In this document: positions 20,612 through 30,164 of the stretch, in pieces
Position numbering within the stretch: the stretch's first letter is position 1
How the letters are laid out: each line of letters starts with the position of its first letter
From: Woeseia sp034521225
Lineage (GTDB): Bacteria; Pseudomonadota; Gammaproteobacteria; Steroidobacterales; Woeseiaceae
DNA: 64,000 bases
Assembly: GCA_034521225.1 (NCBI GenBank)
Contig: JAXHMR010000024.1
Span: 124,001-188,000, forward strand
Direction: 5' to 3'
Position numbers and translations under genes: made by a program
The notes under the pieces: model-generated
Databases searched by the model: none
What the model was told of the DNA's origin: nothing
The model's input: only the letters and a program-made list of their open reading frames with translations

Positions 20612-21209
20612 TTACCGGCGCTTGCGCACCGATAGGCCTGCAGTAAGCACAAACCGCATTGCATCCTCCATCTTCATGTCGACTGGCTGCAGCCTCGACC
20701 TGGGCAGGAACAATGTATAGCCGCCCACCTGGTAGCTCATCGGGAAGTAGACAGCCACCTCATCGTCATTGACTGTGTCCGGCAAGCGCGACAGGTCCTC
20801 GCGCGTAACGAATCCCATCAGTTTCATCGAGGGCTGCTCGAACTCCACCAGCACGACACGGTTGAACTTTGTATGGCCCTCGCCGGAAATGAAGCCCATG
20901 AAATCCTGGATTGCGCCATAGACGGTTTTCACCAGCGGAATGCGGTTCAGCAGGCTGTCCCACCAGTCGAAACACGCTCCGGAAACAGCCAGGCTTTGGC
21001 CATCAGGCCGACGACGAAAGTCAGCCCGATTCCCATCAGGATGCCAAGCCCCGGAAAGAGAGACTGGGTGGGAAGATTACGGTGTAGATGCCACCGAGGG
21101 TTTTCTCGAACGTGACGCCTATCCACCAGATGATCCAGACAGTTATTACAATCGGCAGCACGATGGCGAGGCCGGTCAGAAAGATATTGCGCAGGCTTCG
21201 GAAGGTCAT
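20612..21209 (-). CDS. DUF502 membrane protein (two frameshifts)
   Basis: The ATG at 21209 opens MTFRSLRNIFLTGLAIVLPI and VITVWIIWWIG, the first DUF502 membrane helix. After FPPSLSF (near 21070) the frame changes to GLGILMGIGLTFVVGLMAKA, the second helix. Near 20960 it changes again to NRIPLVKTVYGAIQDFMGF, VVLVEFEQPSMKLMGFVTRE and YFPMSYQVGGYTLFLPRS, which are hallmark DUF502 strings. About 200 residues in all, normal for the family. Function unknown. Convergent with the PEBP gene, with 5 bases between stops. Confidence 0.83.
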
Positions 21210-21342
21210 GATGTCGTCATCCTCGGTGTCTGGGCCCTGACGATACAGCTTCTGCAATGAAATTTTCGCGCCCGGTTACCTATCGTCGTCGTGTGGTGTA
21301 TTTGCCGACCGTATTGCGTAGCGACGACGCACTGCCGCGGCT

Positions 21343-22719
21343 TCACAGTAGTGGCGGCAAGTATGCGATAGCCAGGTAGCCGACGAGGCTGATGCCGGCA
21401 GCGATCAGGGCATACGGAATCTGCGTCAGGGCGTGCTGCATCGGTGTACAGCCGGTCGCCTGCGATGTCAGCACGGTCGCGTCGGAGTAAAAACAGGCAT
21501 GACTCCCGAACGTACTGGCGGAAAGCGTTGCGCCAATGACGAGCGTCATGTCTGCGCCTAGCGTTGCGCCGAGCTGCGTAACAATGGGCAGAATAATCAC
21601 AAACACTCCCCAGTTCGAGCCGGTCATGAACGATACGAGCCCCATGGTAGTGAAAATGATCGCAGGCAACAGCTCAGCGGTCAGTAGCGGTTGCATTGTT
21701 GCCACCACGTAGCTCGATAGTTGCAGGGTCGTATTAACGTCATTCAGGATGAATGCCGCGACCAGCACGCCCAACGGTTCAATCATTGTCTTGAACCCGT
21801 CGATCACCGTTGTGAATGTGTCATGCACACTCAGGATTCCCAGCATCAGAACGAGCACCACGGTGCCACCAAGGGCAACGTAGATACCTCTGAGAAAGTC
21901 CTTGTCAAAATACAGCGTGAACAGAACCAGTGCGAGCATCGGCAGTACGAACAGCCACGCCCTTGGCACGGCAGATTCTTTCGGCCGGATTGTGTTGTTA
22001 GCCTCCTCGATGTGCGCCGCTTCAGGTGGCACAGTTACACCAGTCTCCCGGGCTCTCCGCTCCGCGGTTTTCATCGGACCGAGCTCGGGCACAATCCCGC
22101 TGATCACCAGCGGTACAAGCAGTACCGCCGCCCACGCATACAGCATGTACGGAATCGCGCTGATGTAGACATCGAGTCCTTGCCCTTCTGCGGCCAGGCC
22201 GTTCGTTACGAGCAGGCCTGAGAAAAAGGCACCCCAGGTCGAGAACGGGATAAGTACGCTGATTGGTGCCGCGGTGGAATCGACGACATAAGCAAGCTTT
22301 TCTCTCGAGATCCGGTAGCGGTCCGTCAGGTCCCGCATCGCCGCGCCGACGCCGAGCGAGTTGAGGTAATCGTCGACGAACATCAGTATGCCGAGACCCC
22401 AGGTTGTGAAGAGGGCACCCTTCCGGTCTCTTACTCTCGCGGACAATGCGGCTGTAAATGCTCCTATGGCACCGGTCCGGATCAGGATCCCGATCAGGCT
22501 GCCCATAAAACCGCACACCAGGATTACCCAGGCGACGTCTTCGTTCGTCATGACTCTTAGCGAGGCGTCAGCGAAACCGTTGACGAACTGGCGGCCGTCC
22601 AGGATCAGCAGGCCAACGAGGGCACCGCTCAGCAGGGCTTCGATCGGACGCCGGATCCAGATTGCAAGGACGAAGACGACCAGTGTAGGAACAACTGAAA
22701 TGAAGCCGGGATCGTCCAA
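21343..22719 (-). CDS. NhaC-type Na+/H+ antiporter family protein
   Basis: This intact 458-residue polytopic membrane protein has about 11 hydrophobic segments and motifs of the NhaC superfamily: WVILVCGFMGSLIGILIRTG, GLGILMFVDDYLNSLGVGAAM, STAAPISVLIPFSTWGAFFS, LGLVSFMTGSNWGVFVIILP (as TTMGLVSFMTGSNWG) and FGSHACFYSDATVLTSQATGC. It should exchange Na+ or a small organic solute for protons across the inner membrane. The only in-frame start near the 5' end is TTG at 22719. It sits just inside the nominal end of the upstream flavoprotein frame. Confidence 0.87.
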   Translation of the reverse strand: MDDPGFISVVPTLVVFVLAIWIRRPIEALLSGALVGLLILDGRQFVNGFADASLRVMTNEDVAWVILVCGFMGSLIGILIRTGAIGAFTAALSARVRDRKGALFTTWGLGILMFVDDYLNSLGVGAAMRDLTDRYRISREKLAYVVDSTAAPISVLIPFSTWGAFFSGLLVTNGLAAEGQGLDVYISAIPYMLYAWAAVLLVPLVISGIVPELGPMKTAERRARETGVTVPPEAAHIEEANNTIRPKESAVPRAWLFVLPMLALVLFTLYFDKDFLRGIYVALGGTVVLVLMLGILSVHDTFTTVIDGFKTMIEPLGVLVAAFILNDVNTTLQLSSYVVATMQPLLTAELLPAIIFTTMGLVSFMTGSNWGVFVIILPIVTQLGATLGADMTLVIGATLSASTFGSHACFYSDATVLTSQATGCTPMQHALTQIPYALIAAGISLVGYLAIAYLPPLL

Positions 22720-24602
22720 TGGTGGGAGTCAGCTGAAGCTGTTCGTCGACGGCCCGGTCGGCCGCATCGATGGCCCCGTCGACATAAGCGTAGGCTTCCG
22801 AATCCGAATTGGCAATTGAGATTCGGCCGATACGTTCGCGGCCCCGGATATGGGGACCATGATGGCGGCTGTACTCCCTGGGGACGCCAAGCCCTTCGAA
22901 CTCATAGGCATAGCCATGCGGCCAGCGGTTGAGCGTGATGGCGGCTATCTCGCGTTCAGCGTCGAAGCCGTAATCGCCCAGCATGCCGTCGAGGTGCGAA
23001 AAGATATTCTGCTCGAAATCGTCATAGCTCATTTCAAGCAGCTTTTGCCGGCCGAGACGATACTGCTGTTTCGCCGGCAGGCCCCGCATTGTCGGCGAAT
23101 ACCAGGCCGAAATCACAATCGGTTCATCCGGGCCACCCGAATACCGGTAGTTGCCCATGCTGACGGGGAAATCCAGCGGCATGTATTTGAAGTAGACATC
23201 TCCCGGGGAATAGATAGTGTGATGTCCGGCCTCTGCGAATGCACGCCAGTTACGAATAACGATATTGCCGATGACGAACGGGACCTTCGTCGCATACTGG
23301 ATGGCTTCAATCTGTTCCTCAGGGAGCTCGCTGCAGAGGTACGGGATCATGCCGTTGTACGCAGGCGAGTACTGCGTGTCGTGCGCGCGCCCGGAATACT
23401 TCACCGTCCCGGACATAACTGACGTCGACAAATTCTCCGTTTGACGTGTGCGCAACATTAACGACCGTGCTATTGAGACGAATTTGCACAGCCGAATCCG
23501 GCTTGTCCAGTTGTGTGTAATCCGCGCGCGCCGTCACGAGGTCTTCCATCGTTTTTCCCGGAATAGCCCCTGGCACAAGGTCGCGCACCAGTGCACGTGC
23601 AATACTCGCGTTGCCGTCGGGAAAGTGATGGATGTAGGGCTCCTCTTTTACATCCGCGACCTGAACGCCAAGCTCCCGGGTACCGGGGAACCACCAGTGC
23701 GCTGCCTCAAGTGCCGATTCCGCTTCCCAGCCCACGGCAGTCAGCGGCAGGAAGGTATCCCGAAGTATCTCCCGGATGGATTCCGGCACGCCGACGTAAC
23801 GCTCGAGGAAATCGAGATAACTGATAGTATTGAGGATCTCCTGCTTTTCCGCAACCGGGTGATCCTCGAGGTAATCCACGCCGCCGGCAAGCAGACGCAG
23901 GAACCCGGCCTTGTCCGCCTTGCTCAAGGGCATGGCATTCACGGCCTCGCGTATTGCTTCCTCGCTCTCAAGCTCCGGATAGATTCCGCCGAGAGGATTG
24001 GCGACAAGCCGGTCGACACCAAAGCTCGCGCGATCGAAATAGATTCCCGCGGTAAGCCCACGGCGCTTGAAATAATTCTGGTCGAAGTACTCGTAAAAGC
24101 GCTCGGTGTGGATATTGAGGTCCCGCAGCAGCTGCTTTGCCACCCGCGAGTATTTTGCCGGGCTGTCGATCGTCTGGCTGCCGCCGTAACCAAGCAGCGT
24201 CTTGCCGTCCACTGAGAACTCATTGCGCTTCGCATGACCGCCGAAGTCGTCATGATTGTCGAGCACGAGGATATGGCTGTCTGCGTTTCGCCGGTCACGA
24301 AAGAACCTGGCCGCCGAGAGTCCGGAAATACCGCCACCGACAACCACCAGGTCGTAAACCGGGCCGGTCTGTTCCGGGGGCGTAGCGAAGCGCTGGCCAT
24401 GCCGGGCAAGTGCATGCGCGATCTCGAATGACCCGGGATGACTCCCTCGCATGCCGGTCAGTGCTGGCGGGTACGGCGCCCCGTTCCGCTCTGCGGCCTG
24501 TGCGAGAATCTCGAACGGCGCAAGCGTCGTCCCGGCCGCCAGACTCAGCGCGACACCGTTTAAGAAGTCACGCCGGCTTAAGTCACCTTGCTTGCGTCTC
24601 AA
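22568..24602 (-). CDS. Tat-exported FAD-dependent oxidoreductase, copy 1 (frameshifted)
   Basis: A Tat signal (LSRRDFLNGVALSLAAGTTL) precedes an FAD-binding Rossmann motif VVVGGGISGLSAARFF and the segment DNHDDFGGHAKRNEF. The frame beginning at 24602 breaks near 23360 after RARHAVLAC and continues in another phase as YNGMIPYLCSELPEEQ, to AAITLNRWPHGYAYEF and IGRISIANSDSEAYAYVDGA. The last 50 codons (to 22568) overlap the antiporter and look unnatural. A one-base slip would stop at TGA 22729-22731, matching the end of the paralogue. It is about half identical by eye to the intact gene at 52586-54466. Substrate unknown; an amine or polyol oxidase role is possible. Confidence 0.8.
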
Positions 24603-24720
24603 ATCTCGTACCCGAATCGGGAATCATCGCGGGATAGATTACCAGAGTTATGTGGCGGGGTATTTATGATGTGTGCGGCTGCGTCCCTGATCGCGATGTC
24701 CGTCTATCGGGCGCTATTGA

Positions 24721-25136
24721 TCAGCGACGCTTGAACTCCTGCAGGTGCAGCTTGGTCTCATGGCCGGCGAAAGTCCGGTCTGCCATGTCTCGCCCCATCA
24801 TGTACTTGCGCTGCCAGCGCTCTTTCTGCGCATCGGAGCCCGCTTCCTTAAGTTTTTCGTTGAAAGCCAGCCGGTCATCGCGCCAGTCCACGTACTGCTG
24901 ATAAAGCTTGCGGTCAGCCCCCAGCGGCTGGCGAACCGCCTCGAACTTGCGCGGGCAGTGAACGCGACCGGATTCAGTAGTTCCCAACCAGTCTGGTTCG
25001 CCATCGTCAACGGCAGGCAACGGTAGGCGAAGCGTTCCGGCAACGCCTCGATCCAGTCGCGGTTCCGCTCGCCAACCCGCAGTGTCATCGGCTTCTCGAC
25101 CACTTCGTAGGCCGTAATCGCAAGCTTGTCCTTCAT
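24721..25136 (-). pseudogene. DUF6065 family remnant with internal deletion
   Basis: The ATG at 25136 begins DUF6065-like sequence (KLAITAYEVVEKPM, DWIEALPERFAYRCLPLTMANQTGWELLNPVAF). After about 55 codons the frame shifts, and the remaining sequence (FEAVRQPLGADRKLYQQYVD, ERWQRKYMMGRDMADRTFAG, HETKLHLQEF) matches the C-terminal end of the family. Normal members are about 230-260 residues; roughly 100 residues of the middle are absent. The gene therefore has both an internal deletion and a frame change and is probably non-functional. Confidence 0.65.
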
Positions 25137-25284
25137 TGCCTTCGTCCCCGGGTCGCCAGTGGGTCAAACAGTGTAGCAGCAAGCGCCGTGGAGAGAGCCG
25201 GCCCGGAACAGTCAACGAGGTCGTTGGCAGCATGTGGCAAACGGGCCGATCGGTCCTGCGCTACATAAAGTGAGGCCGAAGCAC

Positions 25285-25336
25285 AAAAAAGGCCGGAGGC
25301 GATCAAGCGGCATTGCCGCTCGACCGCCTCCGGCCT
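25285..25336 (-). terminator. Rho-independent terminator of the DUF4382 gene
   Basis: On the minus strand a 12-bp arm (AGGCCGGAGGCG) pairs with its complement across an inner AGCGG/CCGCT stem, followed by six T. It lies just downstream of the DUF4382 stop at 25359. Confidence 0.85.
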
Positions 25337-25358
25337 GGAGTCAAACGAGTGCGGCGGT

Positions 25359-26306
25359 CTAGAAACCGAAATCCAGCGTCGTTGTGCCGTTAGCCGTTAT
25401 TGTTGCACCCAGGCCATCGACCGGCTCGAAAGTCGTACCGTCGCAGGTGAATGCAGCCTCATAGTCCCCGGCAAGCAGGTAACCGACCGTGTAGGTGTAT
25501 TCCATTTGCCCGTTGGCTGCCATGGTCTCGTTGACGATTGCCGTTGCGACCGGGTCGTTCGGGTCGGCCGGTTCGCCATCGTCGATCGCATTCGGCGTCA
25601 CACCATCGTCGAACACATAGACTGACGGTGCGCATGCACTCAGCGGTCGCGAGGTCACTTGCAACGCTGCCGGTAAGCGCGCCGGCATCGACATCGTTGA
25701 CGAGACGCAGAGCGGGCCGCAGGATGACATTCGGCGAAAGTCCGGGCGGTGCCGTGATCGACTTCATCAGGTCAAATTCCACGGTGAAGTCGGCCGAACC
25801 GTTGACCGGCACAGTAAAGCCGCTCACCAGTTTCAGGCCCGTTTCAGCGCCGCTGGGTATATACAGGTTGTATACGCCGCCATCCGACATCTTGATGTAC
25901 GATCCTGCACCGTCGCACATAACGCCGTCGGTATCACCCATACCGCCGTTGTTACCGAGATCCGCATCGACACCGAGACGTATCCACTCGTAGTCGCCGG
26001 CGGTCAGTTCCTGATCGATCAGGAGCGGCGCCGCATTCATGCCCTGGAAGTCGAGCAGATTGATCGTCTCCGCGGGATCCACGGTCACGACTGTCGAAGG
26101 CTCTTCGCCTTCACCGGCGATTTTGAACTCGACCGTGTCGAAAGCGACACAAACCTTCAATGCATCGGTGCACCGGCCCGTTCGCTGATAGCCAGCGACA
26201 GCGTACCGGTCGCGTCCTCATCCGTGCCGGAGCTGCCGCAGCCCGCCAGCGCAGCGAGCGCTACCGGCAGCATTGCGAATTTCAAACATCCTTTGATGTA
26301 CTTCAT
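25359..26306 (-). CDS. DUF4382 lipoprotein (two frameshifts)
   Basis: The ATG at 26306 has GAGGGAA upstream and opens a lipoprotein signal (FAMLPVALAALAGC, mature Cys followed by GSSGTDED). DUF4382-type sequence follows: ATGTLSLAIS, then after an indel near 26160 CVAFDTVEFKIAGEGE, LLDFQGMNAAPLL, AGDYEWIRLGVDAD and VEFDLMKSI. A second indel near 25670 precedes the C-terminal part (YTYTVGYLLAGDYEAAFTCDG), a carboxypeptidase-regulatory-like beta-sandwich. The protein would be anchored to the outer or inner membrane facing outward. It is divergent from the ECF sigma gene at 26541, so it is a candidate member of that regulon. Confidence 0.82.
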
Positions 26307-26540
26307 ATCGTTCCCTCGTTTCAGATTACCTGCTGTACGGATACAAACGTCGGGCCCGTGGCAATCCGTTGCATCAATTAAACATAATGCCGGAAATACT
26401 GCGCCGGCAGGCGGTCCGGGGCCGAAAACAGCCGCACCCGGCACAACAGGACAATCTGCTGGAATATGTTAAATAGAAGCAACCCGGAACCGGCATGCGA
26501 CGTTGTCTGGACTATACGGAGGATGGGATGAGCCCGGATC

Positions 26541-27119
26541 ATGACCAAGGTTGTTGACCTAGCCAGCCGCCGAACCGGCTCCGGTCAGTTCGAGGCTGCG
26601 ATGAAGCCGCACTTTCCCGTCCTGTACCGCGCCGCACGCCGGCTGGCGGCGTTACCCGCCGATGCGGAAGATCTGGTGCAGGAGGTTTGTATCAAGGCAC
26701 ACATGAACTGGGCCGACTTCAGGACGATGGAGTATCCGCGCGCCTGGCTGCTGAAGATACTCTACAACCAGTTTGTCGATGACCGCCGGCGCGCGCAGCG
26801 ATCACCGATTGCGTCGGCAGAGTCCGACGACGAAATGGACGTGATCGCGGGCCCGGGTCACATGGAGCCGGAACGGCAGACTGAGCGCATGATGACCATC
26901 CAGTCGATCCTTGGCGCAATGAAACTGCTCGGCAAGGAACAGTGCGCGCTGCTGGCGCTGCACGATATCGACGGCCTGAGTCTGGCTGAATTACAGTCAT
27001 TGACCGGTTTGCCGGTAGGAACGATCAAGTCGAAACTGCATCGGGCGCGAATCAAATTGGGACGTTTGCTGCAACGGGATTCATCCGCCGCGGCAATCGT
27101 TACACAAGTGGGGAATTAG
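26541..27119 (+). CDS. ECF-type RNA polymerase sigma factor
   Basis: The intact 192-residue sigma factor has only regions 2 and 4. Region 2 reads LYRAARRLAALPADAEDLVQEV and PRAWLLKILYNQFVDDRRR. Region 4 reads LALHDIDGLSLAELQSLTGL, PVGTIKSKLHRARIKLG. It directs RNA polymerase to a small regulon and should be held by the anti-sigma protein encoded two bases downstream. A GGAAC at 26486 and GTCT at 26505 lie upstream, but the 14-base spacing is shorter than usual, so autoregulation is only a suggestion. Confidence 0.9.
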   Translation: MTKVVDLASRRTGSGQFEAAMKPHFPVLYRAARRLAALPADAEDLVQEVCIKAHMNWADFRTMEYPRAWLLKILYNQFVDDRRRAQRSPIASAESDDEMDVIAGPGHMEPERQTERMMTIQSILGAMKLLGKEQCALLALHDIDGLSLAELQSLTGLPVGTIKSKLHRARIKLGRLLQRDSSAAAIVTQVGN

Positions 27120-27121
27120 AA

Positions 27122-27760
27122 ATGAACTGTGAACAAACGCATGATCGCCTCGCCACAATGAACGATGGCTCGCTTGCGGAAGACGAACAGCAAGCGCTGA
27201 CGTCTCACCTGCAAACCTGTGACGAGTGCCAACTGGCGGCGCAGGGCGTTGCCGCGCTTGAGGCTGTGCGGATGCAGGACATTGCGTCGCCGCCGGATGA
27301 CCTGTTTGACCGAATCATGCACCGGACCACCACGGTGGCTGCCGGGCGCAGGCCGGCCACGAACAGATTCTGGTTGGGCGCAGGTTTTGGCGGGGCGCTG
27401 GCGGCATCGATCATGGTAGCTGTCATGATGTCCGGTCTGTTGCCGCTTACGCCACAGGATATTGCGGAGCCGCCCCGGTTGCAGGTGTCACTTGGCGTGC
27501 CGCGTGATTTTAATGTTGCCATCGATCTCGAACGGGATTTGCCGGATGCGACCATAACGGTCGTGCTCTCCGGCGACATTGAACTTGACGGTTATGCCGG
27601 GCGCAAAGAGTTGAGCTGGAAGGCTGATTTGCAGGCGGGCGTCAACAAACTGACACTGCCAATTCTGGCTACCAGTGAGAGCGGGGGCCAACTGCTCGTC
27701 AAGGTGGATCACAGCAACCGGCAAAGACGATTCACGCTCGACCTGGACCAGGTTTCATAA
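27122..27760 (+). CDS. Anti-sigma factor with zf-HC2 zinc finger
   Basis: The N-terminal 40 residues form a zinc-binding anti-sigma domain (MNCEQTHDRLATMNDGSLAE, then HLQTCDECQ with the HxxxCxxC ligands). One membrane helix follows near residues 82-102 (FGGALAASIMVAVMMSGLLP), and a periplasmic beta-rich domain of about 105 residues ends the protein. This layout suggests signal reception outside and sigma release inside. It begins two bases after the sigma stop, so the two genes are co-translated. Confidence 0.88.
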   Translation: MNCEQTHDRLATMNDGSLAEDEQQALTSHLQTCDECQLAAQGVAALEAVRMQDIASPPDDLFDRIMHRTTTVAAGRRPATNRFWLGAGFGGALAASIMVAVMMSGLLPLTPQDIAEPPRLQVSLGVPRDFNVAIDLERDLPDATITVVLSGDIELDGYAGRKELSWKADLQAGVNKLTLPILATSESGGQLLVKVDHSNRQRRFTLDLDQVS

Positions 27761-27890
27761 TTATGTCACCGGGATGCAACCAGATGCTCCGGCGTACGTT
27801 TACAAGAACATGGACCGACTGCTATCCAGGCATAAAGGGATACTCGATTGGCGGGCAGTTGCAACCGAATTCGATAGAGAGGCTGGGACA

Positions 27891-28326
27891 ATGAAGATGA
27901 TGCAAAGGATATCCGTCACGGGGCTGGCATTGCTGTTCACCGCAGGCGCAGTCTTTGCGCAGCAGGACGAGGGTGATCTGGAAGGATATCCGGCTCATGG
28001 GTGAAGCCGAGGCTGAACTGCCGGAAGCAGTAACGCGGGAAATCACACTGCCGGATAATATAGGCGTGGATGCCGCAGCAGTGGACGCAAGTGCGGAAGG
28101 ACTCGCGAGAGCAAACGAGGCACGGCAGAATCGGGGACAGGGGTTGTCTGTAGCCGATGAGGCGCGCGAGAATGCTGCTGCTGACGCGCGCGAGAACGCG
28201 GCCGATATGGCAGAGGAAGCAAGGGAAAATGCTGAGAACCGGTCGCGTGCTGACGAGTTTCGCCCGGAGACACCCGATGTTCCCGACCGTCCGGATGTAC
28301 CGACACCGCCCACTGGCAGAAATTGA
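27891..28326 (+). CDS. Small exported Ala/Glu/Arg-rich helical protein (one frameshift)
   Basis: The first frame gives a signal peptide (MQRISVTGLALLFTAGAVFAQ) and QDEGDLEG, then stops at 28004. From about 27990 the next frame continues GEAEAELPEAVTREITLPDN and a highly charged helical tract with repeated AREN/AAD units (SVADEARENAAADARENAAD), ending in a Pro-rich tail (RPETPDVPDRPDVPTPPTGR). One indel joins them into a protein of about 145 residues. It looks like a periplasmic coiled coil or linker. No family recognised. It lies between the anti-sigma gene and the TPR/barrel gene, with the latter starting within 10 bases. Confidence 0.65.
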
Positions 28327-28333
28327 CCAGCCG

Positions 28334-29647
28334 GTGATTTGCGGAACGGATTCAATCACGTCACGGCAGGAGGTATCGAGAGCGCCTGGGCAGTGGCTCG
28401 TTTTATCGACGATCTTACTGCTGGCATTTGCGATGCCGTCAGCCGCAGAGGAGGAGTCGGCCGCCGAAGCCTGGGCGGAGGGAACCCGGGCCTTTGCCGC
28501 CGAGGACTACCTGCGCGCGCTATCGCACTTCCAGCGCGCACGAGATGCCGGGCAAACGGGACCTGCGGTTCATTACAACATCGCGGTCTGCCAATACAAA
28601 TTGCGGCATTACGATGAGGCGCAGCAGACGTTCACGCTGGTAAATGACAGCTATCCGAAGATGCGGCCGCTCGCCCAGTACAATCTGGGCCTGGTCGCAC
28701 TGAAGCTCTCGCAGCGTGACATCGCGGTCAGGCACTTTCGTGAGAGCTATTACCAGGCCGGCAGTGACCCGAAGCTCCGGGCAATGTCATCGACGATGTT
28801 GCGCCGCATGATCGGCGAGACTGTTCCATCGTCCCAATGGCTGCGAATGGTTTCCCTGCGGGGCGGCTTTGATGACAATGTCACGCTGCGGGATGAGGCA
28901 TCCATCGAGACCGACGCATCACCGGACAGCCCGTTTGTCGAACTTTTCGGCACGCTCAGCGGGCCGTACAAGCGCCGCGGCGGCCTGCGCCTCGACGGCG
29001 GCTTCTTCATTATCAATTACAGCGATGCCGACGACTTCAACCAGGCAGCGATCTATCTCGGCGGCGTCTACGAATGGCGCGGCTCACAATGGGGCGTCGA
29101 TGTCGGCGCGCATGCCGGTGCGACTACCCTCGGTGGTGACGGATACGACCGCAGCGGCCGCATCAGTGCTCGAATTTCCCGCAAGTTATCCACTGAAGCG
29201 TCGCTTGCGTTCCGCTACCGGTACGATGACATCACTGCGGCAGAGGCGGTTTTTGACGATATTGAAGGCACGCGGCAGCGTTTTGAACTGCGTTACCGGT
29301 GGTACCGTGACGGACGCTCGTTCAATGCCAGACTGGGCCACGAGGCAAATGACCGCGCCGATCCGGGTATCTCACCGGACAGAAACACGGTCTCGTTCGA
29401 CTATCGATACTCACCCGAGGCCGGCTGGGGCTTCGCGATCGGCATAGAATTGCGCGCCAGTGATTATGCCGCAGCGATGCCGGCCCGTGATGAAGACCTT
29501 GCCCAGGCAAATCTCACGCTGTTGAGAAACACCGCGGCGGGCTGGCAGCTGTTTGCCGAGTACCGATGGGCAAGCAATGACTCCAGTGAGCCAGTATTTT
29601 CGTAAGACAGAAACCAGCTGTCGATCGGCGTATTCCGGATGTTTTAG
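28334..29647 (+). CDS. TPR plus outer-membrane beta-barrel protein (Slam-like layout), premature stop near the end
   Basis: From the GTG at 28334 the protein has a signal peptide (WLVLSTILLLAFAMPSAA), TPR helices (about residues 35-150; EGTRAFAAEDYLRALSHFQ, AVHYNIAVCQYKLRHYDEA, LAQYNLGLVALKLSQRDIA) and a beta-barrel half of alternating strands (SLRGGFDDNV, GGFFIINYSDADDFN, ASLAFRYRYDD, FELRYRWYRDGRSF). The layout, TPR then barrel, recalls surface-lipoprotein assembly modifiers, but family membership is inference. The frame ends at TAA 29603-29605. Reading on in the same frame gives 13 more codons (DRNQLSIGVFRMF) to TAG at 29647, a classic terminal barrel strand with C-terminal Phe. One base (TAC/TAT to TAA) explains the stop. 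Confidence 0.75.
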
Positions 29648-29674
29648 GCCGCCGCCACACAGGCACGACGCTGC

Positions 29675-30162
29675 TCAAGGGTCGCCGCATGCAATCCTCG
29701 CGACATCGGCGGCTAGCGCTTTGAAGGACAGCGGTTTGCTGTAGTAATACAGTTTGGATGGCGGGGGCACACGCTGTTCCAGTTCGTCCCGCGCGATGTC
29801 CAAATAGCCGGTTACGAAAATAACTTCATGTCGGGATCCAGTTTGCGAATCTCGCTGGCAGCCTCGACGCCATCGATGCCGGGCGGCATCCGTACATCGA
29901 GTATCACGACATCGAACGGCTTGCCCTCAGCAACGGCGTCGGCGGCACGTTTGACCGCGCCTTCTCCCTGTTCACAGGTTGCCAGGTTAAACATTGGCGA
30001 AGTGGTGGCATCATTCGCGGATTCGAACAACTCATCTTCCATCGCCGCGATCAGTTGCTCGCTGGCGGCCGCACTGCGCTTTTCGAAGGCACTGCGGTAA
30101 CACCTCAGGATATGCTCGTCATCGTCAGCAATCAGCACGCGGATATTGGAGTATTCCTGCAT
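29675..30162 (-). CDS. Stand-alone response regulator receiver (one frameshift)
   Basis: The receiver domain begins IRVLIADDDEHILRCYRSAF (acidic pocket DDD) and has the phospho-aspartate in VVILDVRMPPGIDG. Between helix 1 and the second strand it carries an unusual insertion of about 30 residues (EQLIAAMEDELFESANDATT). After DPDMK a one-base loss gives a stop at 29812. The other phase continues VIFVTGYLDIARDELEQRV and YYYSKPLSFKALAADVARI, with the conserved Lys in YSKP, to a stop at 29675. There is no output domain. It begins just after the stop of the adjacent kinase. Confidence 0.82.
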
Positions 30163-30164
30163 CG

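Noticed and set aside
26486..26508. ECF-type autoregulatory promoter (GGAAC...GTCT)
   Set aside because: The 14-base spacing is two to three bases too short for the usual form; kept only as a remark.
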